The translations under genes and the position numbers were made by a program. A stretch of DNA of 64,000 nt from Schistosoma mansoni (lineage: Eukaryota > Platyhelminthes > Trematoda > Strigeidida > Schistosomatidae): NCBI RefSeq assembly GCF_000237925.1, contig NW_017385989.1, positions 1,488,001 through 1,552,000 on the forward strand, given 5' to 3'. Positions 56,760 to 64,000 of this stretch are shown one piece after another; the stretch's first letter is position 1, and every line of letters begins with the position of its first letter. Under the pieces are notes generated by a model. It was not told where the DNA came from. It ran no database searches and saw nothing but the letters and a program-made list of their open reading frames with translations.

Positions 56760-57204
56760 ATATGACAGTTTATAAGAAAGAACGGATATCATCTTGTAAT
56801 AACAAGTGAGGAATCAATTTGACTAATACGTGGTCTAAAATATCGACTTCAATAATTATCCAGTGCTTAGCTAGGGCTCATAGTCACCAAATCCGGTGAA
56901 ACCAGGCTGTTGCGGTACACCCACGTGACCACATAAATCAAATACTCCCTCACTATTAGATCTTCAAACTTGAGAACATTTTAGAACGTCCAAAAATGAT
57001 GACATTCTTCAAATTTGTTTCTACTTTTTAAAAAAGTATTCGCCAATGTTTAATCTTTCTCATTAACACTGATTCTACTATTATTTCGACTTTTACTAAT
57101 CATGTTTATTTCATCTTGTCATGTTGAGATTTCATAAGAGCTTGAGGTGATTTATCGTTGTGTCAGGATGATAAGCTAATTTTGAATGAGCTCTTAAGGT
57201 CAGT
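56760..57204. other. Intron, nothing recognised
   Basis: No gene or repeat identified. Confidence 0.45.
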
Positions 57205-57548
57205 AAAAATTTATTTATTTATTTGTTCAAGCATATAAATATTGGTACGAGGAAGCACCAGGTACATATGCGCCACACTAATCTCATTTGATTTGTGTGA
57301 GGGCTATGATACTGCCCGGGTGACCAAACTGAAGCAGGTGGTTTTCTTAAGGGACTACACTCGGAGCCGTTGACCTAAAGATCCGATCCATAAGGCAGTG
57401 GAGCATCGTAAGGAGATGTAGTCCCATGATAGCCGGTGACCGACGATTGATTCATACGCCATTTGTTCCTTCAGGATACTGGAGCCCATGTGTACCATTG
57501 GTTTGGAATCAGGGTTTTCCAACTGCCCTAGGTGAACTTTCCGTGTCT
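57205..57548 (-). mobile_element. SINE-B, 5'-truncated, next to a splice donor
   Basis: Ends (minus) with the LINE-B-type tail (GCGCATATGTACCTGGTGCT) and a TAAATAAATAAA run. Its truncated 5' end is only ~25 bp from the exon 3 donor at 57579. Older than the other two SINE-B copies. Confidence 0.75.
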
Positions 57549-57579
57549 AACAAGATCAATAAAAAAAGGATTTACTTAC

Positions 57580-57885
57580 CTCCGTATCATTTGGAAATTC
57601 AGTAAACCATCGAAATCGATAAATTGAACGATTATTAACAGGTAATCGGTTAATATCAGAACTAAATCTATTTGTCATATGAATTATACGTCTACAACAT
57701 GTACCAATAATAATACGATTTAATTCTATTAAATGATGTGATAAACTAATCCATGAATCAATTGGAATTTTAATTCGTCGAGCAAGTGGTGGAAAATTTC
57801 GAAAAGTCAATTCACCTTCATCAATATCATCATCATTATGTCTAATTATTGATTGTGGATTACGATCCAAAGAGATTATATGATT
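57580..57885 (-). CDS. CFAP65: CFAP65-like protein, third visible exon
   Basis: 102 codons: NHIISLDRNPQSIIRHNDDD, IDEGELTFRNFPPLARRIKI, PIDSWISLSHHLIELNRIII, then HMTNRFSSDINRLPVNNRSI and YRFRWFTEFPNDTE. Acceptor TACAG at 57890-57886, donor GTAAGT at 57579-57574, phase 0 on both sides. The YRFRW end resembles the strand just before a PxxGxIxPGQ loop in ASH-domain ciliary proteins, and the next exon begins with that loop. Confidence 0.65.
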
Positions 57886-58048
57886 CTGTAAGAGAAGAAA
57901 AAGACTATACCATAAACATAACTTCTTTTTTTCTGGCTAGAATCTCAGGTATTATTTATATAAAAAGAATAGAATGAAATCATCAAGAAGTTTAGTTGGT
58001 TTGTTGAGATCCTCTCTATCTATGATTTGTTAGGCAAATGCTCGAATA

Positions 58049-58445
58049 GGACTTGAAACGCATGACATTGATCATCACCCAGTGAACAACCAATTGTGAT
58101 TACATCTCAGTTCTACAGGAGGTCGGTTGCGGCCCGAATAGCTCAGTGGTAACGTCTCTGACTGTGAAGCTGAGTGATACGGGATCGAATCCGTCAGCGA
58201 GCACCAGTTCCCACAAGATTACAGGTAAACCTTGCTGATGAGTGCCAAGTAGCACGAAATCCGGGTCCAGGGTTTCCTGTTGACCACCTCCAACCACCAT
58301 CTTATCTCAACATAGTATACGCAGTGTCGAGCCATACAGACTAGTGGCAACATTGCAACTTGATCGATAGCATTCGATCAGCACTAAGAAGGACTTGATA
58401 CGCATGACATTGATCATCACCCAGTAATCAACCAATTGTCGAGCA
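58049..58445 (+). mobile_element. HH-SINE-3 with intact hammerhead, preceded by a direct tail repeat
   Basis: tRNA-like head 58131-58205 (TAGCTCAGTGGTAACGTCTC A box, GGATCGAATCC B box, CACCA end). Hammerhead 58227-58275: stem I AAACCTTG/CAGGGTTT (one G-U), CTGATGA, stem II GTGC/GCAC, GAAA, cleavage after GTC (58265-58267). Tail to about 58445 (CATGACATTGATCATCACCC). The same tail segment also occurs upstream at 58049-58090 in the same direction. Confidence 0.85.
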
Positions 58446-58503
58446 GCGGTTGCTAAACATAAAAATTATGATGAAATTAGACAAAATCTCTTAAGATAAT
58501 TAC

Positions 58504-58590
58504 AAAAGTGTCCAATATGAGGTGCTGTTGCCAAATAAGACATAAGCAGCGCGGTCTCACAAAATAACTCTAAAATTCTCCAATGATTGT
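58504..58590. repeat. 86-bp repeat, second copy
   Basis: Matches 56414-56500 in the same orientation. Directly downstream of the HH-SINE-3 copy. Family unknown. Confidence 0.6.
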
Positions 58591-58767
58591 ATGTTTTTAA
58601 CTTTTCCTCGGTTAATCGCGAAAGGACTCAACTAGAGGTTTTATCATTAGGTCCTAAGTTTCGTGATAGTCGTAGACATGTGGATCATTTGAAAACTGAT
58701 GTTTCGAATATTCAGTCCTGATAGGATATGTAAAAGTGCATGAGTTCATTGTTTAGATGGATTATGG

Positions 58768-58930
58768 CTACCAGTGTGATCCAGGACGAGTGTCTCATCA
58801 CATCTGAGACTCGTTAGCTGAATGCATCATCATCCCAATGTTGATATTCACAACCAAAATGAAAATCATTTCATTTTTCTTCAAACATCCAGTGCGTTAT
58901 CCACTGAGCTACTGAATACAGATAATCACT
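58768..58930 (-). repeat. Old HH-SINE-1 copy
   Basis: The reverse complement keeps TAGCTCAGTGGATAACGC-like head, CAGCTAACGAGTCTCAG and CTCGTCCTGGATC. The ribozyme is decayed. Confidence 0.5.
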
Positions 58931-59419
58931 CACTAGTGCTAAAGATATGATATTTAATCACTATAAGAAAAATGGCTGTACAGAAAACATCTACACAGGA
59001 ATATATATTTGCCACTAGCACTGGTTGAAACTAAGTCAGTCTTATCAATATTGGACATAGGGTGGTGGGTACCTGTGTAGTTGTGTCACAGAGTTGAGCT
59101 GTTGTTCAGATTATAGTGTTAAAGCCTGGATAGCGTCTAGTTCTCCTGAAAACCAACATAAACTTGCCCTGGCCTAAAAGGGTAAATTTGTATAATTATG
59201 AATTATCAGCATTGGGATAACTTATCTCTTCATGATTATGCTGTGAATAATATTGATTGACTGTCTGTCTCTAACACGTTGATGTTATGATGTTATAATT
59301 ACGAAGTTTTTCCGAATCATATATCTTTTGCATGTTAAAGGCGTAACTTTTAGAACTTTATTTTATTATCTTATAAGGCTAAAACCAAAACAATTAATGA
59401 CCAATCTTATGGAGATCAG
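58931..59419. other. Intron, nothing recognised
   Basis: No feature identified. Confidence 0.45.
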
Positions 59420-59970
59420 TGAGAGCGAGAATCGGCAAAGCAAGAGCAGCATAGTTACAACTGAAGAACATCTGTAACTCAAAACAACTGTCTGTCAACC
59501 AACACCAAGATCAGAATTTTCAATACAAATGTCAAGACAGTTCTACTGTATGGGGTGGAGACGTGGAGAACTACGAAAGCCATCATCCATAAGATAAAGG
59601 TGTTTATTAACAGTTGTCAACGGATGATACTTCGGATCCGTTGGCCAGACACTATCAGCAACAACCTACTGTAGGGGAGAACAAACCAGATTCCAGTGGA
59701 GGAAGAATCAGGAGGAAGCGCTGGAAGTGGATAAGACACACATTGAGGAAATCACCCAACTGCGTCACAAGGCAAGCCCTTACATGGAATCCTGAAGACC
59801 AAAGGAGAAGAGGAAGACTAAAGAACACATTACGCCGAGAAATGGAGATAGACATGAGAAAGATGAAAAAAAGTTGGATAGAACTAGAAAGGAATTGGCA
59901 GGACAGAGTGGGTTGGAGAATGCTGGTCGGCGGTCTATGCTCCATTGGGAGTAACAGGCGTAAGTAAAAA
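59420..59970 (+). mobile_element. LINE-C 3' part
   Basis: RIGKARAA-type codons, the [13 protein letters not shown] region, RWPDTISNN, then [20 protein letters not shown] and [20 protein letters not shown]; ends GGAGTAACAGGCGTAAGTAA. One or two frame breaks. Confidence 0.85.
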
Positions 59971-60039
59971 AGTAAAGTTCTGGAGATCAACTGAATTATT
60001 TGCCTACATAGTTATAGACAGTTAAGTCATCTACAATGA

Positions 60040-60590
60040 TGAAATAGTCAGTCAGATGTTAATAATCTATTTAGGGATTGTCACGAATATATATACTACT
60101 CCAAGTTACCGTAAACTACGTTAACATTGTAATAAAGGAAATTATCAAAACAAAAAGCAAAAATGGGGAAATAGTATTAAATGCTTTGAAGACCTAAACT
60201 TTAGGAGAACGGTTGACAATAAACTGAAAATTTTGAAGAACAAAATTTTAGGGATGTTTCCCATCTGACGATTCGGAAGTAGAAGAATATTACAACTGTA
60301 CCATTGGAATCGATTTTGTACCAAGTCATCTAACGTTTTCAAACACTGATTACAAGTGTGCATGAACAACGACTAAGATATCTGGACCTACGTGCATAGC
60401 TCAGACCAGCAATTACTAACTTCATGGATTGATGACATACCCTCATCTTACCATTGGTAACTGTTTTTTAAGTTAATTCCGTGCCAGAAAGCATTGAATA
60501 ATATACATAGTTAAGGATGGTTCACACATGATCAAACCACCTAAGTTGATGAAAATTGATACTCATATTAATTAATTCACTTTTTGTCAT
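60040..60590 (-). mobile_element. Old RTE-like LINE 3' remnant
   Basis: The minus strand gives decayed INFHQLRWFDHV, HQSMKLVIAGLSY and LDDLVQNRFQW, in the order of LHRLRWLGHV...HQ.MKSLTSGLSHV...LGDMAQNRSQW. Heavily mutated. Confidence 0.55.
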
Positions 60591-60596
60591 TTGATT

Positions 60597-60871
60597 GATC
60601 ACTGGGTGGTGATCAATGTCATGCGTGTCATGACCTTCTTAGTGCTGATCGAATGCTATCGATCAAGTTGCAATGTGGCCACTAGTTTAGGTGGCTCGAC
60701 ACTGCGTGCTCAGTGGTAACGTCTCTGACTGTGAAGCTGAGTGACACGGAATTAAATCCGTCAGGGAGCACTAGTTCCCTCAAGATTACAGGTACACCTT
60801 GCTGACGAGTGCCAAGTAGAACGAAACCCTGGTCCAGGGTTCCCTGATGACCACCTCCAACCACCATCTTA
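60597..60871. mobile_element. HH-SINE-3 with 5' inversion
   Basis: 60597-60706 is the tail in minus orientation, joined to the plus-orientation head (from TGCTCAGTGGTAACGTCTCT) and hammerhead (60795-60842) that ends at CCACCATCTTA. Together the two parts cover the element once, with the 5' part inverted. Stem II here is GTGC/GAAC, mismatched. Confidence 0.75.
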
Positions 60872-61049
60872 CTTATTCTATCCAGTATTCTCTGTTTAAA
60901 GTCAGTATTTGTCAAGAATCTTTGGTATTATCAATCAAAGTACCCAAAAAATCAACCCCTCTCAAAAAAAACTTACAAAACATAGAATTGCATATGTACT
61001 TTAAGTTGTTAAAAAAAATATAACATCTAAAATTAATATAGACAGTTAC

Positions 61050-61223
61050 TTCAATAGCTGTGGGAATTCGAACACGTTGTGGATTGGCTATGATTTCTTT
61101 AGGTCCCAATTGTTTTGGATCATATCCAATTGCTATTAATTCTAATAGAATAGTATCAGAATAGACTGATTGACCAGTAACTGGTGACACTTCAGCATCC
61201 ATAATATGAATATAACAATAAGC
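61050..61223 (-). CDS. CFAP65: CFAP65-like protein, second visible exon
   Basis: 58 codons: AYCYIHIMDAEVSPVTGQSV, YSDTILLELIAIGYDPKQLG, PKEIIANPQRVRIPTAIE. Acceptor TTTAG at 61228-61224, donor GTAACT at 61049-61044, both phase 0. The sequence I.LELIAIGYDP closes an ASH-type domain begun in exon 1 (compare the LxGxGxD endings of such domains). Confidence 0.65.
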
Positions 61224-61275
61224 CTAAAAAAATTAATAAAGTTTTCAATATATGATAAACATACAATCTATTATA

Positions 61276-61417
61276 AGCAAAAATGGATAGTGGCTAGCAG
61301 TGGAATCCAGTTTGACGCGCGTTTCATCCTATTTGGGACTCGTCGGCTGGATGTACCTGCATCTCAGACTTGTTGATGTTCAAAGTGGGACTCGAACAAA
61401 CAATACTAAATGAATTT
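61276..61417. mobile_element. HH-SINE-1 AAA subfamily with 5' inversion, 15-bp TSD
   Basis: Bounded by perfect ATACAATCTATTATA (61261-61275, 61418-61432). The right-hand ~22 bases are the tail tip (GAACAAACAATACTAAATGA) in plus orientation. The rest is minus orientation from B box through hammerhead (61352-61305) to CCATTTTTGC. AAA insert at 61311-61313 (TTT on this strand). Confidence 0.85.
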
Positions 61418-61704
61418 ATACAATCTATTATATTACATATTATTAGAAAATAAGTAATGTCAATATATATAGGAAGTTCACAGAAAGTCGAAGACTTTGA
61501 TTTCATACACTGGTTGGGCATAGATTATCAAGATCTATCCATAATTTTGATAAGTATCGGGTTCGAGGATTCCTACAGATTGTCATCAGTAATCTGACAT
61601 TGAAATGAAAGATGTTGATCAAGATTAAAATCGTTTATCTGATATTCGAGTGCTTGAGATATATGTCTAGTGATCTGGTTTATCAATCCTGTATTAAGTC
61701 ATAT

Positions 61705-62007
61705 TGTGGTGTGGGTTACTTATATCCACATAAGTAATATATGGTGATGGTCAGGCATATAATGTATTTTGGCAGAGGATGGATAAGGAAAGAACGGGAA
61801 CGAAGCACAATCAGTATGAAAATGCATGAACAATCAAATTAGAGAAGATGGACTGATATTTGCAGAAGGAACAGTCAAGATTGAGTTAATTGATTTTTAT
61901 TTTGTAAATTAACTGTTTACTGTATGGTGATCAGATTTCAGTGAGATATTCTGTAATTCGTGCTTAGATACATTCGATTGTCCCCACCTGCGTTGTAGTT
62001 CACTACA
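61705..62007 (+). mobile_element. Solo LTR, best-preserved copy of the family
   Basis: TGTGGTG...CACTACA, 303 bp, flanked by a 4-bp ATAT repeat (61701-61704, 62008-62011). No internal retroelement sequence attached. Younger than the copies at 53936 and 56572. Confidence 0.65.
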
Positions 62008-62044
62008 ATATTATCTAGTATCAATATCAATATTCATTGGTCGG

Positions 62045-62830
62045 ATTGATAACGATAAGAACCAATGGTGAGGCTATAATTTATGGACGACCTTTGAACG
62101 AATCTTAAGTGACCCTGAGAGATGTTAGCCAATCAGTAAACAGTCAGCATAGAGTAAAAATATATGATACAAAACTAAATAATTAAAGTGCATACACTTC
62201 TTTTACATGGTTCAAAAACTTGTCAAGGTTAGAAAAAGGTTCATAGGTTCCAAAATCGTAATGCATAAGGTAGACGAACTCATCCATATGGCTCCATAAT
62301 AGTTGGTCTCTGGAGCCATGATAGGGTCGCATAAACTCTTTTAGCTTTGACTCCCGTTGTGTAAGTTTATCATTTTTATGATGGATATGTCCCCACAACA
62401 CTCATACCACTGAACAGCAGCAGCTTCAGTAACATCTGCGATTATTGCAGCCAACGTTACAGGTGCTTTTATTTTATACAGTTGGCTGCAATTATTATAA
62501 TATGCCTCGGTCTCAATCTGGATCGAGCGATAAATGTTCCTATACTAGCAAACGTCTTCCTTCATCATATATTACATCGAAGAACAACATCATGGTAGTC
62601 TGCACAAGATCTACAAGTCATTTGATTACCGCAATTACAAATACAGGAACTTCCTAGAAGTCTTATTTGTTGTAGCCGCTTAATTGTCAAGTCTTCTTTA
62701 AAAGCCTCTGTGAACCAATCGTACATGAGCATCAGGTACTGAAATTGGCGCCGTGACCTTGAAATCCCTCAAATGCTTCTGATTGGCTCGTCCATAATTT
62801 ATAGTCTCACTGAACCAATATATTAGAATA
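62045..62830 (-). mobile_element. Merlin DNA transposon relic, catalytic core deleted
   Basis: Minus-strand frames give an N-terminal Cys cluster (CICNCGNQMTCRSC), then TLAAIIADVTEAAAVQWYE, then directly the C-terminal part RESKLKEFMRPYHGS and MDEFVYLMHYDF...FLNHVKEVYAL (ends 62183). These resemble the beginning and end of Merlin (IS1016-type) transposases; the DDE middle is gone. Imperfect terminal inverted repeats, GAGGCTATAATTTATGGACG at 62073-62092 and the inverse near 62785-62820, enclose it. Merlin is known from schistosomes. Confidence 0.6.
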
Positions 62831-63287
62831 ACATATTTCGTTTTTTCTTTAATTGTTAAAAGTTTTATACATGAGTGATGTTATTTTTAGTGTGTTATGA
62901 AAGCTCTAGGAAGTCCGTACTTAAATATCATTGTATGAAATAATGTGCATTCCTCTCTTTAATTGTATACTAAAGAGCTTAATTCTAGTTCAAAAGACTT
63001 ATCATTTACCGTCAAGCAGTTACTAATGCTTCGCATTTATTTTTCATGTCAGACAATATTGCCTGTAGAATAATAGACTTAATTCGGTGTTTTACTGTTT
63101 TCTCATAGATAATAAATCTTGTACTGTCGGTTGTTATGTAAAGTTGACATAGTTTTTTCCAGCTTTCGGACAAGTCAATTTATTCATACATCTTGAGTCA
63201 CATTTTGATGTCAATTATTCGCTTACCTAACCTTGACTGTTTTTATGTAGGTGTATGTGGGTGCATATTTTATCTTATTCATCACAT
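62831..63287. other. Intron, nothing recognised
   Basis: AT-rich DNA without an identifiable feature. Confidence 0.45.
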
Positions 63288-63590
63288 ACCCCTCCGGGGG
63301 CTACTGCGTGTCACAAGCCCACAAGAAGGAGGAGGGTTTGGCATGAGGTTAGCGACCCAACCCCGTAGAAAAACTAACTCGCTAGAAAAACGTTAACCAG
63401 AAAAAATAATTCAAACCATTTAAAATCTGCCCTCCGAGTTCAAGGAATACTTATGACGCATCATGATGAAAGCCGAGAGGCTGATGTCTCTTCTAACAAC
63501 TGGAAAGGATTCCTCAGGACAGGGTTGGATGAAGAATGCTGGTATGAGGCCTATGCTCCTCCACGAAGGGTAACAGGAATATGTAAGTAA
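63288..63590 (+). mobile_element. Internally deleted LINE-C derivative (5' UTR joined to 3' end)
   Basis: 63288-63500 is the LINE-C 5' UTR (CTCCGGGGGCTACTGC, GGAGGAGGGTTTGGCATGAG, CTAACTCGCTAG). It continues without a break into the last ~90 bases of LINE-C (TCAGGACAGGGTTGGATGAA, GCCTATGCTCC, TAAG tail). All coding sequence is missing. It lies ~98 bp downstream of the exon 1 donor of the CFAP65-like gene. Confidence 0.8.
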
Positions 63591-63687
63591 GTAATTCGTT
63601 ATATCCTAACAAAGGATAACTTTATTTTAGACAAAAATATCTTTACAATAATAATTAGTACCAACTACTAAATCACAAAAAACTTAC

Positions 63688-64000
63688 AGTATAAGTTTTA
63701 GCTTCTATAGGACGAAATCTCCATTCTAATGCATACACCTCATTTGGTTTAATTAATCCTTGATTTTGTACACAATAAAGGATAGGTAAATTATATTCTA
63801 AAAATTTCTCATTTGGTTCTGATTTCTTAGATTCTTTATCCATTTGTTCCCTTGGTAACCATTTAAGTAATGGACTAATATGAAAATGGATTGTTTTTAA
63901 ACTAGGATTCTTTAATTTCATTTGAAATAAATAACCTAAACGATAATCTCCTAAACCAATTGGAGTTGGATTCAATATATATTTACGATAAGGTAATTGT
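63688..64000 (-). CDS. CFAP65: CFAP65-like protein, first visible exon (continues beyond the window)
   Basis: Open to the window edge: QLPYRKYILNPTPIGLGDYR, LGYLFQMKLKNPSLKTIHFH, ISPLLKWLPREQMDKESKKS, then LPILYCVQNQGLIKPNEVYA and LEWRFRPIEAKTYT, donor GTAAGT at 63687-63682. The pattern of an I..NP.P..LG....F.....NPS strand set followed by G.I.PNE...LEW.F.P.E.K.Y is that of ASH/MSP-like beta-sandwich domains in axonemal proteins. CFAP65 is my best match from memory; HYDIN or CFAP47 relatives are alternatives. Confidence 0.65.

Noticed and set aside
58131-58205. Genuine tRNA gene
   Set aside because: The cloverleaf-like head with A and B boxes and a CACCA end is followed by the ribozyme and tail and recurs at 60706; it is a SINE head. 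The same holds for the heads of HH-SINE-1 and HH-SINE-2.
62740-62765. Retroelement primer-binding site (TGGCGCCGTGACC)
   Set aside because: No LTR end lies directly before it and it falls inside the Merlin relic, so the resemblance is not enough.
1-64000. CRISPR array, operon or prokaryotic features
   Set aside because: No regularly spaced repeats; introns, SINEs and LINEs show a eukaryote.

Overview
The window is AT-rich metazoan DNA that I read as a schistosome (digenean flatworm). The evidence is short tRNA-headed SINEs carrying a hammerhead ribozyme (the Sm-alpha type known from Schistosoma), many RTE- and CR1-clade LINEs, a Merlin relic, a Gypsy-like gag fragment, solo LTRs of one family, and host exons separated by repeat-filled introns of 0.6-7 kb. 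Two 200-N gaps lie at 9369-9568 and 33899-34098.

Host genes. (1) Minus strand, 14030 down to 1831 and on past the left edge: 5' part of a diacylglycerol kinase theta gene. Exon 1 is 14030-13939, the next exon (C1 domain 1) 6848-6715, and a later exon (start of C1 domain 2) 1933-1831; at least one exon between the last two was not found. (2) Plus strand, 39315-45823: the last three exons of prohibitin (PHB1), with in-phase junctions and a poly(A) signal; its 5' exons were not found. (3) Minus strand, 64000 down to 49037: seven consecutive exons, all junction phases compatible, ending at a stop. They encode the C-terminal ~600 residues of a ciliary protein most like CFAP65. PHB1 and this gene converge. 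(4) 21347-23774: an intronless, broken piece of GCN1 cDNA sitting inside a CR1 LINE.

Repeat layout. 1-14 kb: DGK introns with hammerhead SINEs, a 5S rRNA fragment and LINE 3' ends. 14-17 kb: nothing recognised. 17-34 kb: nested LINEs (five CR1 insertions, two LINE-C copies), the GCN1 retrocopy and a Gypsy-like gag fragment. 34-45 kb: a long LINE-A copy beside PHB1, and LINE-B/LINE-A copies inside a 5.3-kb PHB1 intron. 45-49 kb: intergenic, with an inverted pair of a 0.3-0.6 kb SINE. 49-64 kb: the CFAP65-like gene, each intron loaded with SINEs, solo LTRs, a Merlin relic and LINE-C 3' ends.

Main observations. Three different tRNA-headed SINE families (called HH-SINE-1, -2 and -3 here) each contain a type-I hammerhead with the same layout but different, compensating stem I sequences. 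Many copies are foldbacks or 5' inversions, and several composites are bounded by one perfect target-site duplication, so they inserted as single units. LINE-A, LINE-B and LINE-C (names used only here) each seem to have a non-autonomous partner sharing their 3' tail: (CTGA)n, the GCGCATATGTATCTGGTGCC tail, and (TAAG)n.
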